64,000 nucleotides of DNA from assembly GCF_004355185.1 (NCBI RefSeq), contig NZ_CP037922.1, positions 2,108,001-2,172,000 of the forward strand, read 5' to 3'. The position numbers and the translations under genes were made by a program. Under the pieces are notes generated by a model, which saw nothing but the letters and a program-made list of their open reading frames with translations, made no database searches and was not told the DNA's origin. Shown here one piece after another: positions 42,033-50,672 of this stretch. This DNA comes from Hymenobacter radiodurans (GTDB taxonomy: Bacteria; Bacteroidota; Bacteroidia; Cytophagales; Hymenobacteraceae). How positions within the stretch are numbered: position 1 is the first letter of the stretch; every line of letters starts with the position of its first letter.

Positions 42033-43496
42033 ATGGACGAAGCAATAAAATCAAAATACCAGCCTGTCATCGGGTTGGAAGTGCACGCGCAGCTGCTCAC
42101 GCACAGCAAAATGTACTCATCAGATGAGAATGAGTACGGCGCCCTGCCCAATCATAACCTCTCGGTAATTACCCTGGGCCACCCCGGCACGCTGCCAAAG
42201 GTGAACTATACGGCTGTGGAGTTTGCCATGAAAATGGGCCTGGCTACCAACTGCCACATTACCCGCGACAACCTGTTTGCGCGCAAAAACTACTTCTATC
42301 CCGACCTTCCCAAGGGCTACCAGATCACCCAGGACAAAACCCCGATCTGCACCCAGGGCCACGTTCCGATTCGGTTGAGCGACGGCACGACGCGGGAAAT
42401 CGGCGTGACGCGCATTCATATGGAGGAAGACGCGGGCAAATCCATGCACTTGGCGGGCGAGGTGGAAACGCTGGTAGACCTGAACCGCGCCGGTGTACCG
42501 CTGATCGAGATTGTGTCGGAGCCGGACATTCGCAACGCGGAGGAAGCCTACGCTTATCTGGCCGAAATCAAAAAGCTGGTGGTGTATCTGGGCGTGTGCG
42601 ACGGCAACATGGAGGAAGGCTCCCTGCGTTGCGACGCCAATATTTCGGTCATGCTCAAAGGCGCCGACAAGTTCGGAACCAAGGTGGAGGTGAAGAACAT
42701 GAACTCCTTCCGCAACGTGCAGCGGGCCATTGAGCACGAGATTGAACGGCAGATTGCCATCCTGGAAGCCGGCGAAACCATCGACAGCGAAACGCGCGGC
42801 TTCGACGCGGCCTCAGGCACTACCAGCGGGCAGCGGAGCAAGGAGACGATGAACGACTACCGGTACTTCCCGGAGCCGGATTTGCCCCCCGTGGTTATCG
42901 ATGATGCTTGGCTACACCGCGTGCAGGCCGAATTGCCGGCCTTGCCCCAGCAGCTTTACGCCCGCTTCACCGGCGAACTGGGCCTATCGGACTACGACGC
43001 CTCAGTATTGACGGATCAGAAGGATGTGGCCTTGTTTTTCGACGAGCTGACTCGCCAAACGACCAACGCCAAAGCCGCCGCCAACTGGGTGATGGGACCG
43101 GTGAAGTCGTACCTGAATGAGCGCGCCCTGCCGATGGCTGAGTTTCCGCTCACTACGCAGCATTTGGCCGACATCATTCAGCTTATCGACGAGAATAAGA
43201 TCAGTCACTCGGTCGCCTCCAAGCAGCTGTTTCCGTATTTGCTCGAAAACCCTAGCAAAAATGCCCCCCAGGCCGCCCAGGAGCAGAACTTGCTGCAAGA
43301 GTCGGACGAGGCGGGCTTGCTGGCGATGGTGGAGCAGGTATTAGCTGCGAACCCCGGCAAAGTGGCGGAGTACCGCGCCGGCAAAAAGGCCCTAACCGGC
43401 ATGTTTATGGGCGAGCTGATGAAGCTGACGGGCGGCAAAGCCGACCCGAAAGCTGCTAATCAATTGCTGCGTCAGAAGCTAGACGCCAGCGCGTGA
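42033..43496 (+). CDS. gatB: Aspartyl/glutamyl-tRNA amidotransferase subunit B
   Basis: 487 residues. Subunit of GatCAB, which turns Glu-tRNA-Gln (and Asp-tRNA-Asn) into the amide form; it holds the tRNA-binding and kinase-like activities. YQPVIGLEVHAQLLTHSKM at the start, LGHPGTLPKVNYTAVEFA, RKNYFYPDLPKGYQITQ, RIHMEEDAGKSMH, LVDLNRAGVPLIEIVSEPDI, EGSLRCDANISV, EVKNMNSFRNVQRAI, DYRYFPEPDLPP, and the C-terminal YqeY-like helices ending in GELMKLTGGKADPKA. No gatA or gatC gene is near. GC6 motif copies are at 42895 (PEPDLPP) and 43264. Confidence 0.97.
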   Translation: MDEAIKSKYQPVIGLEVHAQLLTHSKMYSSDENEYGALPNHNLSVITLGHPGTLPKVNYTAVEFAMKMGLATNCHITRDNLFARKNYFYPDLPKGYQITQDKTPICTQGHVPIRLSDGTTREIGVTRIHMEEDAGKSMHLAGEVETLVDLNRAGVPLIEIVSEPDIRNAEEAYAYLAEIKKLVVYLGVCDGNMEEGSLRCDANISVMLKGADKFGTKVEVKNMNSFRNVQRAIEHEIERQIAILEAGETIDSETRGFDAASGTTSGQRSKETMNDYRYFPEPDLPPVVIDDAWLHRVQAELPALPQQLYARFTGELGLSDYDASVLTDQKDVALFFDELTRQTTNAKAAANWVMGPVKSYLNERALPMAEFPLTTQHLADIIQLIDENKISHSVASKQLFPYLLENPSKNAPQAAQEQNLLQESDEAGLLAMVEQVLAANPGKVAEYRAGKKALTGMFMGELMKLTGGKADPKAANQLLRQKLDASA

Positions 43497-43499
43497 TTC

Positions 43500-43540
43500 A
43501 ACCCCGGCGGCAAGCTTTATTACGCTCGCCGCCGGGGTTA
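43500..43540 (+). terminator. Long hairpin after gatB
   Basis: AACCCCGGCGGC (43500-43511) and GCCGCCGGGGTT (43528-43539) form a 12-base perfect stem starting four bases past the gatB stop. The T run is weak (ATAAGTTTTG), so it may be a terminator or a 3'-end stabiliser. Confidence 0.6.
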
Positions 43541-43703
43541 TAAGTTTTGACCGACGCACGTTGTGGAACCTGAGCCGTCAAATGCGGTTTAGGTAACAAA
43601 GTCCCTCGATGGCTGCCGATTTAATCTATAATTGGCAACTTGCGACCCCAAATCGGGTCAGTACTGAACGCTTATCTGCCCCCGACTTGGCATATCAACC
43701 GAG

Positions 43704-44867
43704 ATGATGAAGAAAATGAAGAGCATTCTGCTATTTGCCGCCGTGCTAGGCATGGCTAATGCCTGTAGCCGGGCTACGGCTCCTACGTCGGATGCGGCTG
43801 ATACAGCTGCTACCGGCGAAGGCTATCAGATTACGGGCCAGTTGACCAACGCTCCGGCCGGAACGAAGGTATATCTGGCTGAACTGGGCGAAACTCAATT
43901 TATTTCCCGCGATACAGCCACCGTTGACGAGAAAGGTGGTTTTACCCTGAAAGGTAACGTGCCGGAAGCTGGCTTATATCAGCTCAAAACCGACGATGCC
44001 AACCAGGTACTGCTGGCGCTCAACAGTGGCAGCCAGATACAGCTAAATGGCGATGCCACCCAACTCGGCACCAGCTACACGGTGAAGGGCTCACCCGATT
44101 CGGAGCTGATGCAGCGCCTGATGCGTGAGATGGACAAAACCAAAAAGACAGTGGAAGGCCTGGGCGAGCGTTACAACCAGGCGGCGCAGGTGGGCCGCGA
44201 GGACACCATGCGCGCCATCAGGGAGCGTTTCACAACGGTGCAGTCCCGCAATATTGCCAGCATCAAGAGCCTTGTGCGGCAGAATCCCAATTCGGTCGTG
44301 TCGGCTTTCGTGGTGGGCAACGTCCTGAATCCGGATGAGCAGTTTGCATTTGCTGATTCTATGGCCACGCAGTTCAAGAAAACCTTGCCCGACTCGCGCT
44401 ACACCCAGTCGCTGGTGACGCGGCTGGATGTGCTGCGCCCCACAGCAGTGGGCGTGGTTGCTCCCGAGATTCAACTGGCCTCGCCGGCCGGGGCGCCCGT
44501 GGCGCTGAGCAGCCTCCGGGGTAAGTATGTGCTCATCGACTTCTGGGCTTCGTGGTGCGGCCCCTGCCGTCAGGAAAACCCGAATGTGGTGCGTATGTAC
44601 AATAAGTACAAGAGCAAAGGCTTCGAGATTTATGGCGTTTCCTTCGACCAGGATAAAACCAAGTGGGAGAAAGCCATTGCCAAAGATGGTCTTACTTGGA
44701 CCCACGTTTCGGACCTGAAAGGCTGGGAGAGTGCCGCCGGCCAAACGTATGGCGTGAAGTCCATTCCTCAGACAATTCTGCTGGATCCACAGGGTCGCAT
44801 CATCGCTAAAAACCTGCGTGGTGAAGAGTTGGAGGAAAAGCTGAAGTCAGTGTTGGCAGTGAATTAA
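43704..44867 (+). CDS. TlpA-like thiol-disulfide oxidoreductase lipoprotein with DUF4369 domain
   Basis: 387 residues. Signal with lipobox-like MANACS; then a DUF4369 domain (YQITGQLTNAPAGTKVYLAEL; TVDEKGGFTLKGNVPEAGLYQL; LNSGSQIQLNGDATQLG), a helical linker and a thioredoxin fold: VLIDFWASWCGPCRQENPNVV with Cys285 and Cys288, FEIYGVSFDQDKTKW, and the cis-Pro loop VKSIPQTILLDPQG. This architecture is typical of periplasmic reductases in Bacteroidota that keep cysteines reduced, for example for cytochrome c maturation; the client is unknown. Stand-alone gene, closed by a terminator and a hairpin repeat. Confidence 0.9.
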   Translation: MMKKMKSILLFAAVLGMANACSRATAPTSDAADTAATGEGYQITGQLTNAPAGTKVYLAELGETQFISRDTATVDEKGGFTLKGNVPEAGLYQLKTDDANQVLLALNSGSQIQLNGDATQLGTSYTVKGSPDSELMQRLMREMDKTKKTVEGLGERYNQAAQVGREDTMRAIRERFTTVQSRNIASIKSLVRQNPNSVVSAFVVGNVLNPDEQFAFADSMATQFKKTLPDSRYTQSLVTRLDVLRPTAVGVVAPEIQLASPAGAPVALSSLRGKYVLIDFWASWCGPCRQENPNVVRMYNKYKSKGFEIYGVSFDQDKTKWEKAIAKDGLTWTHVSDLKGWESAAGQTYGVKSIPQTILLDPQGRIIAKNLRGEELEEKLKSVLAVN

Positions 44868-44886
44868 GCGTTTAAACATAAGAGCA

Positions 44887-44922
44887 TAAAAAGCCCCCAG
44901 TCATTCACTGGGGGGCTTTTTA
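44887..44922. terminator. Terminator built from motif copies
   Basis: AAAAAGCCCCCAGT-CATTC-ACTGGGGGGCTTTTTATTT follows the TlpA gene. The right arm is a full GGGGGGC-plus-T-run motif copy and the left arm its inverted five-C form. Confidence 0.85.
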
Positions 44923-44938
44923 TTTGACAGGAAAGACG

Positions 44939-45035
44939 GGCATGCAGAGGCGGAGCCGAAGTATCTCGGGAGCAGTCGTGAGGTAAGTAATCCAGCATCA
45001 GCACGCGAGATGCTTCGGCTCCGCCTCTGCATGAC
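44939..45035. repeat. Hairpin repeat, copy 3
   Basis: GCATGCAGAGGCGGAGCCGAAG pairs with CTTCGGCTCCGCCTCTGCATG, ending in ACGT, around a loop with ATCTCG.../CGCGAGAT. Same family as 12136 and 37741 with changed arm bases that keep pairing. It lies between two convergent genes. Confidence 0.85.
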
Positions 45036-45074
45036 GTTCTATTGTACTTATGCTACCGTGTTCTGTGTTTTCAC

Positions 45075-45857
45075 TTAACTCAAAAACATGCGCTGCATGG
45101 CTTGCCAAAGCAGCTTTTTGCGACTATTGTCTTCCTCCAGTAGCTCGATTTCAGCGGCCGGCAGGTAGGCTACATCGTTGACCAGAAGCACTGGCTCATA
45201 TAACTGCGTTTTGTACACGGCTACATCAAGCAGGTTTTTGCCGAAGCCAATGATTTGTTTGGCAGCCAGCTTTTGCCGCAACGTGCTCAGGGCTACCGGC
45301 AAGTGCGACTCCACATTGATGAGCACTACATCCTCCACAATCAAGCGGATAGCCTTGAGCAGGTTGTTCAGGAAGACGTTTTTGGGCAGCCGTCGGAACC
45401 GCTCGGGGTCCATGCGCACGATAATAACGAGGCCCTTCGCATTGCTGCCAAGCGTGGAGTACGGGGTTTCGGTCAGGGGCGGGGCCGTCCGTTCCGGCCT
45501 GTCTGACATAGGGGGAGAAGGCGGAGCAGGGGCAGGGCTTACCGGTGGCGGAACAGCCTGCGTGGGGGGCAAATTAAGTCCTGCTAAGGAAGGCAGCTTC
45601 GCGGGTGCAACCGGCTTTACTCCCACGGGTGGGGCAGAAACCGTTGGTACCGGAACTGCGATTGGCGCCGACGGCTGGGGAACCATAACGGGTGCGACTA
45701 CCTCCACAACAGAGTTAGCCACTACCCCAGCAGGAGCCGTAGGGGTGGGCGCTGCTGCTACTGGCAACGGGGGGGCATTTTCAACTCCCTCCGGTACCAC
45801 GTACAGCGATACATTGGTGTAGAAGTTTTGAAAAAAAGCCAGCGACGCCTCGTGCAT
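45075..45857 (-). CDS. Proline-rich protein with possible DNA polymerase III psi-like C-terminal domain
   Basis: 260 residues: a short N-terminal conserved piece (LAFFQNFYTNVSLYVVPEGV), a Pro/Ala/Val-rich linker of about 110 residues, then a folded domain of about 115 residues (GLVIIVRMDPERFRRLPKN, FLNNLLKAIRLIVEDVVLINV, LRQKLAAKQIIGFG, PVLLVNDVAYLP, KKLLWQAMQRMF). I know no family for certain. The order (strand, LLxxxLxAIxLxxxDVxLI, later strands, final LWxxMxxMF) reminds me of the HolD psi subunit, which also needs a free N-terminal peptide to bind chi. This is a tentative structural guess. No signal peptide, so probably cytoplasmic. Two motif copies (45564, 45769) are in the linker codons. 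Confidence 0.5.
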   Translation of the reverse strand: MHEASLAFFQNFYTNVSLYVVPEGVENAPPLPVAAAPTPTAPAGVVANSVVEVVAPVMVPQPSAPIAVPVPTVSAPPVGVKPVAPAKLPSLAGLNLPPTQAVPPPVSPAPAPPSPPMSDRPERTAPPLTETPYSTLGSNAKGLVIIVRMDPERFRRLPKNVFLNNLLKAIRLIVEDVVLINVESHLPVALSTLRQKLAAKQIIGFGKNLLDVAVYKTQLYEPVLLVNDVAYLPAAEIELLEEDNSRKKLLWQAMQRMFLS

Positions 45858-45964
45858 GAAGTATAAGTGAGTAGACGGGTGATGGATTTGCAGCCGCTAA
45901 GCGTAGCCGCGAAGTAGAAAGTTAAGCAGTAGATCGTGGACTTGCAATCGTGCTTCCGTCGCCC

Positions 45965-46483
45965 TTAATCCAAATCGAAAAGTGCTTTTAGCTCCGAGGC
46001 TTCCTCAGGCTTCATGCGCCCACCGAGTACCAAGCGTAGCTGCCGCCGCCGCAAAGCACCGTCGTACAGCTTAATTTCCTCTTCTGTTTCGGCTACGGCT
46101 TCCGGCACATCAATCGGGCGGCCCGACTGATCGACGGCCACGAAGGTGAAGAAGGCTTCGTTGGACTTTACTTTGGTGCCCGTTGGGATGTCCTCAGCCC
46201 ACACGTCGATGTGCACTTCCATCGACGAGCTAAAGGAGCGCGTCACCTGGGCCTGCAGGGTCACCACGTTGCCGAGGCGAATGCCGGCGCTGAACGATAC
46301 ATTATCGACGGAGGCCGTCACGACGATGCGGTTGGAGTGTTTTTGGGCCGAAATAGCGGCGGCAATGTCCATCAGGTGCATCATGCGGCCGCCCATCAGG
46401 TTGTTGAGCGTGTTGGTATCGTTGGGCAGCACCAACTCGGTCATGTTCACGAACGAGTCTTTGACGGGCTTCTGTTTGCGCAT
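45965..46483 (-). CDS. Acyl-CoA thioesterase, hotdog fold
   Basis: 172 residues from 46483 (MRKQKPVKDSFVNMTELVLPND). TNTLNNLMGGRMMHLMDIAAAI is the conserved hotdog helix with the catalytic Asn/Asp region of the YciA/BACH type (N..GG..M..MD), followed by VVTASVDNVSFSAGIRLGNVVTLQAQVTR, SMEVHIDVWAED and EAFFTFVAVD. Such enzymes hydrolyse acyl-CoA esters. The frame is open further upstream, but the conserved part begins at MRKQ. It ends 107 bases from the proline-rich protein gene, on the same strand. Confidence 0.85.
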   Translation of the reverse strand: MRKQKPVKDSFVNMTELVLPNDTNTLNNLMGGRMMHLMDIAAAISAQKHSNRIVVTASVDNVSFSAGIRLGNVVTLQAQVTRSFSSSMEVHIDVWAEDIPTGTKVKSNEAFFTFVAVDQSGRPIDVPEAVAETEEEIKLYDGALRRRQLRLVLGGRMKPEEASELKALFDLD

Positions 46484-46566
46484 TGGGTAGAAGGTTGGAA
46501 TCAATAAAAGTCGAGCAAAGGTAGGGTAGCTGAAGATATTGAGTTCAGCCAAGTAGAAATGTTCTA

Positions 46567-46932
46567 CTAATGATCGAAGCCCGTCTCTGCCCATTGATAA
46601 AAACCAATAATCCAAAAGCCCAGCACAAGTATTGCGAATAGACGACTGCTAAAGCGGAGTATATTATTTGACTTTCTCCTATATGAGAGTACAATGAGAC
46701 ACAGCCCTAGTAACCCTACTAAAAACATTAAACAAGGTGCCTTCAGATATTGCCATTGCCAATAGGGTTGACTGGTATCTAAGTGATGAACTAGGATGTA
46801 ATCGCTAGGGTCATCCAGGAATTGGTAGGCATCAACTGGCGCACTAAGTACGATAAGCAAACATAGTACTCCCACAATCGGCATGGCAACCCGGTCACTG
46901 AGGGTTGAAACAAGTTTTATTAGAATGGCCAT
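46567..46932 (-). CDS. Hypothetical membrane protein
   Basis: About 121 residues with three to four membrane helices (VAMPIVGVLCLLIVLSAPV; APCLMFLVGLLGLCLIVLSY; FSSRLFAILVLGFWIIGFY). Between them lies a soluble loop, AYQFLDDPSDYILVHHLDTS. I recognise no family. AT-richer than flanking genes. Start may be the ATG at 46932 or one at 46971. Confidence 0.5.
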   Translation of the reverse strand: MAILIKLVSTLSDRVAMPIVGVLCLLIVLSAPVDAYQFLDDPSDYILVHHLDTSQPYWQWQYLKAPCLMFLVGLLGLCLIVLSYRRKSNNILRFSSRLFAILVLGFWIIGFYQWAETGFDH

Positions 46933-47009
46933 AATAGTAAAGCGAGGAATAGCAATACGCTGAGTAGGCATTATGGGAAATCCAATTAGAGAGATGTTGC
47001 CCGAACCAC

Positions 47010-47666
47010 TCAGGGCGTACCCCAGCCAGCCCGTCCCAGCAACGGAACAAACCGAAATTCCTCAAAAATTTCCCGCGAAAACTCGTCTTCGCTCTCCCGC
47101 ACGACGCGCATCATGCGCTGCACCTGCGCATCGCCGACCGGAATAACCAGCGCGCCGCCGATGCGCAGCTGGCGCAGCAGGGGCCGCGGAATATTCGGCG
47201 AGCCGGCCGTCACCAGAATCTTGTCGAAAGGTGCCTGCTCGGGTAAGCCCAGCGAACCGTCGCCGCAAACCAGGTGGGCGTGCTGGTGCAGAGCCGCGAG
47301 GCGCTTGCGGGTGCCTTCAAAGAGCACTGGGTTATACTCGATGCTGTAGACGTGGGGCGTGAGCTGGAGCAGCACGCAGCACTGATACCCCGAGCCGGTA
47401 CCAATTTCCAGCACTTTGTCGTGGGGCGTTAGGCGGAGCAGCTCGGTTTGATAGGCAACCGTGTAGGGCTGCGAGATGGTTTGGCCTTCTCCAATCGGGA
47501 AGGCCTTGTCCTGATAAGCGTGGGCCTGAAAAGCGGGCGCGAAGAAAAGGTGACGCGGCACCGTGCCTACGGCCGCGAGCACCCGCTCGTCGCGAATACC
47601 CTTACGGCGAAGCTCTTCCACAAGGGCGCGGCGAAGGCCGCGGTGTCGGTAGCTATTAGCGTCCAT
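47010..47666 (-). CDS. pcm: Protein-L-isoaspartate O-methyltransferase
   Basis: 218 residues from 47666. Repairs aged proteins by methylating isoaspartyl residues with S-adenosylmethionine. LVEELRRKGIRDERVLAAVGTVPRHLFF is the family opening, then AFPIGEGQTISQPYTVAYQTELL, VLEIGTGSGYQCCVLLQL (SAM motif I), VYSIEYNPVLFEGTRKRL, GLPEQAPFDKILVTAGSPNIPRPLLRQL-region, RIGGALVIPVG. Length fits. In-frame codons upstream to 47750 are not conserved. Divergent from the sugar-phosphate transferase gene, with a GC6 motif copy (47756-47761) in between. Confidence 0.93.
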   Translation of the reverse strand: MDANSYRHRGLRRALVEELRRKGIRDERVLAAVGTVPRHLFFAPAFQAHAYQDKAFPIGEGQTISQPYTVAYQTELLRLTPHDKVLEIGTGSGYQCCVLLQLTPHVYSIEYNPVLFEGTRKRLAALHQHAHLVCGDGSLGLPEQAPFDKILVTAGSPNIPRPLLRQLRIGGALVIPVGDAQVQRMMRVVRESEDEFSREIFEEFRFVPLLGRAGWGTP

Positions 47667-47856
47667 GAGATGAATACGGAGATGGTAGGGGCAGGAGGCC
47701 GGAAAATTCCGCTTTAATGCTCTACCTTTGACTACTCCGGAAGGAAGCAAAATTGCCCCCCAACGTAGTTCTGACGGCGAAATTACGCTTTCGTTGTCAT
47801 TGCCACCCTACCACCTATTGTTGCCGGTCTGAAAGGTCCGGCTTGTTTGTCCGCCC

Positions 47857-49275
47857 TTGATCCGTACCATCCAAAAGCTGAAGCTGATAGGCGCCGACTT
47901 CGGTGCGGCCCTTTTGGCATGGATATGTTTTTTTCTGCTGCGTAAGTACCTGCTCAGCGAAATCAATGAAGGCTACGTTTTCACCGAAAGCGTGATGTTC
48001 TCGCTTACGGGCTCGGCCGTTGTCATTGCGTCTTTCTGGCTGGTGCTGTACGCCCTGATTGGGGAATACCGCGATATTTTTCGCAAATCCCGGCTGGCCG
48101 AAATTATTGGACTGGCGCGGGTATCGTTTATTGGGGCAATTGTAATTTTCTTCGCTTTTCTGCTTGATGACGAAGGCGTAAGCAGCTACCAGCTCTATTA
48201 CAAAACGATTTCGGCCTACTTCCTGCTCCATTTCTTTATCACGGCGGTGCTGCGTACATGGGCCGTGAGCAGCATACAGAAGCTGGTGCGAAGCGGCGTA
48301 ATTTCGTTTAATACCCTACTTGTTGGCTCCAATTCCCTGGCCCACGACACGTATCATGAGTTGGCGCGCACCAGCCGCCACTTGGGGCTCAAACTCGTTG
48401 GGTTTACGCCCGTGGGCGACACCGTGGATGAAGCACTGGCCGAAGCCCTGCCGCAGCACGACAACTACCAGCGCCTGCCGGCCCTCATCCGCACGCTGGG
48501 TATCGAGCAAGTCGTAATTGCCATTGAGCCCAGCGAGCACCGCGTCATTCAGGAACTGCTAGCCCTGCTGGAAGGTACTACGGCCCGCGTAAGTGTGCTG
48601 CCCGACCTCTACCAGATGCTGCTGGGCTCGGTGAAGGTAAACCACCTGTTTGGCACGCCGCTCATTGAGATAAAGCAGGACTTGCTGCCGCTGTGGCAAA
48701 AGATTCTGAAGCGGCTGATTGACGTGGTGGGCTCCGGCTCGTTTCTGCTGCTGGGCTGGCCGGTATATGCCTTCACGGCCGTCATGGTCAAGATGTCCTC
48801 GCCGGGGCCGATATTCTACGCGCAGGAGCGCATCGGGCGCCACGGAGTGCCATTTCGGATCTATAAGTTTCGCTCGATGTACATGAATGCGGAGGACTGC
48901 GGCCCCGCCCTCAGCTCCGACCGCGACCCCCGCATTACGCCTTGGGGGCGTTTTATGCGCAAGGTGCGCCTCGACGAATTGCCCCAGTTCTGGAACGTGA
49001 TTAAGGGCGATATGAGCATTGTGGGCCCCCGCCCCGAGCGGCAGTTTTTTATCAACCAAATCACCAAAATTGCCCCCCACTACCGCCATCTGCACCGCGT
49101 GCGTCCCGGCCTGACGTCGCTGGGGCAAGTGAAGTATGGCTACGCCGAAACCGTTCCGCAGATGATCGAGCGGCTCAAATTCGACATTCTCTACATCGAG
49201 AACATGAGCTTAGCCATGGACTTTCGGGTCCTCCTCTACACGCTTAAGATTATTATCGAAGGGCGCGGAAAGTAA
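47857..49275 (+). CDS. Undecaprenyl-phosphate sugar phosphotransferase (WcaJ/WbaP type)
   Basis: 472 residues with TTG start. N-terminal membrane helices (LIGADFGAALLAWICFFLL; SLTGSAVVIASFWLVLYAL; ISFIGAIVIFFAFLL-like; YFLLHFFITAVLRTW), a CoA-binding/Rossmann-like middle (TLLVGSNSLAHDTYHELA), and a C-terminal Bac_transf domain: KRLIDVVGSGSFLLLGWPVYA, KMSSPGPIFYAQERIGRHG, FRIYKFRSMYMNAED, KVRLDELPQFWNVIKGDMSI, VGPRPERQFF, RHLHRVRPGLTSLGQVKYG. This is a polyisoprenyl-phosphate hexose-1-phosphate transferase that starts capsule or exopolysaccharide repeat units. No other polysaccharide genes are near. It converges on the transporter gene with two bases between. Motif copy at 49073. Confidence 0.9.
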   Translation: MIRTIQKLKLIGADFGAALLAWICFFLLRKYLLSEINEGYVFTESVMFSLTGSAVVIASFWLVLYALIGEYRDIFRKSRLAEIIGLARVSFIGAIVIFFAFLLDDEGVSSYQLYYKTISAYFLLHFFITAVLRTWAVSSIQKLVRSGVISFNTLLVGSNSLAHDTYHELARTSRHLGLKLVGFTPVGDTVDEALAEALPQHDNYQRLPALIRTLGIEQVVIAIEPSEHRVIQELLALLEGTTARVSVLPDLYQMLLGSVKVNHLFGTPLIEIKQDLLPLWQKILKRLIDVVGSGSFLLLGWPVYAFTAVMVKMSSPGPIFYAQERIGRHGVPFRIYKFRSMYMNAEDCGPALSSDRDPRITPWGRFMRKVRLDELPQFWNVIKGDMSIVGPRPERQFFINQITKIAPHYRHLHRVRPGLTSLGQVKYGYAETVPQMIERLKFDILYIENMSLAMDFRVLLYTLKIIIEGRGK

Positions 49276-49277
49276 GG

Positions 49278-50579
49278 CTACAGCACCTTTTTCTGCGGCG
49301 CAGCTGGCTCTACTGGCAAATTAGGCAGGGAAGGATTGTACTGCTCAATTGCCTCGTCTACAGTCGATACGGAAGTGTGGCCGCTCAGCATGCGCTCGGC
49401 CTGTGCATGGTCGAGGGCGCCTTCATTGTGGGCCAGGAAAATGGTGGCCACTCCGTTGCCGATGAAGTTGGTGATGGAACGAGCCTCCGACATAAAGCGG
49501 TCGACGCCCAGCAGCAAAGCTAGGCCCTCCACTGGAATTACTTTGATGGCCGTAAGCGTGCTAGCCAGCACCACAAACCCTGAGCCCGTCACGCCAGCCG
49601 CGCCCTTGCTGGTTACCATCAGGATACCGATTACGGTCAGAATTTGCCCCCCGGTCAGGGTTACGTTGTACACCTGGGCCAGAAATAGGGTGGCCAATGA
49701 CAGGTAAATTGTAGTGCCATCGAGGTTAAAGGAATAGCCCGCCGGCACCACAAGTCCGACCACGGGCTTGGCGCAGCCCATGCGCTCCAGTTTCTCCATC
49801 AAGCCCGGCAAGCCAGCCTCTGAGGAAGAAGTGCCCAGCACAATGAGCAGTTCCTCTTTGATGTAGCCTAGAAACGACAATAGCTTCAGGCGGCAGTAGC
49901 GCAAAATGGCCCCCAGCACCAAAAAGACGAACAGCGCCATCGTGATGTAAACCGTCACCATGAGTTTGCCCAGCGGAATTAGGGTCTCGACGCCGTACTT
50001 GCCGATGGTGAAGGCCATGCCGCCAAATGCCCCGATGGGCGCAAAGCGCATCACCCAGTGCAGTCCCAGAAACACGTAGCGCGAGGCCCAGGTAAGCCGG
50101 TCGATGATGGGCTGGCGTCTGGCGTAGCGGCTCAGAAAAATGCCCCCCACAATGGATACGAGCAACACTTGCAGCGTCAGGTTGTCGGCCAGAAACTGTA
50201 GCCAGGAGAATTCGCCGGCTTTCTGGGTGTACTGACTGATACTGGAACCATCGGCGCTTTGCGGCACCACGCCCGCGCCTGGTTGAATAACGTAGGCCAC
50301 CCCGATCCCGATAAGGAGGGCCAGCGTAGTGACTACTTCAAAATAAATCAGCGCCTTGCCGCCAATTCGTCCCACCTTCTTCAAGTCGCCCATGCTACTG
50401 ATGCCCAGGGTGATAGTGAGAAAAATGATGGGGTTGATGAAGAGCTTCACCACGTTGATAAAAGCCTTGCCCAGCACATCCATCTTCACGGCCGTATCTG
50501 GCGCAAAGTGCCCCAGCAATGCCCCAGCTATAATGGCGGTCAGCACCCAGAAGGTGAGGTTGGTGACGATTTTTTTCAT
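49278..50579 (-). CDS. Dicarboxylate/amino acid:cation symporter
   Basis: 433 residues from 50579 (MKKIVTNLTFWVLTAIIAGALLG). Eight helices and two re-entrant loops of the DAACS family: FINVVKLFINPIIFLTITLGISSMGDLKKVGRIGG-region, TSSSEAGLPGLMEKLERMGC (HP1 with the serine-rich tip), VVGLVVPAGYSFNLDGTTIYLSL (NMDGT-type cation motif, here NLDGT), SKGAAGVTGSGFVVLASTL (HP2), DRFMSEARSITNFIGNGVA. It brings in C4-dicarboxylates or glutamate/aspartate with Na+ or H+. Three GC6 motif copies (49647, 50143, and 50641 just upstream). Gene stops two bases from its convergent neighbour. Confidence 0.92.
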   Translation of the reverse strand: MKKIVTNLTFWVLTAIIAGALLGHFAPDTAVKMDVLGKAFINVVKLFINPIIFLTITLGISSMGDLKKVGRIGGKALIYFEVVTTLALLIGIGVAYVIQPGAGVVPQSADGSSISQYTQKAGEFSWLQFLADNLTLQVLLVSIVGGIFLSRYARRQPIIDRLTWASRYVFLGLHWVMRFAPIGAFGGMAFTIGKYGVETLIPLGKLMVTVYITMALFVFLVLGAILRYCRLKLLSFLGYIKEELLIVLGTSSSEAGLPGLMEKLERMGCAKPVVGLVVPAGYSFNLDGTTIYLSLATLFLAQVYNVTLTGGQILTVIGILMVTSKGAAGVTGSGFVVLASTLTAIKVIPVEGLALLLGVDRFMSEARSITNFIGNGVATIFLAHNEGALDHAQAERMLSGHTSVSTVDEAIEQYNPSLPNLPVEPAAPQKKVL

Positions 50580-50672
50580 GAAATCAACCTGTAATAGAAA
50601 TAAGTACAGAAGGCGGAAATTAATGCTTTGCGCAGATTGTGGGGGGCTTTTCGGCAAGCTAATCGGTCTGTT

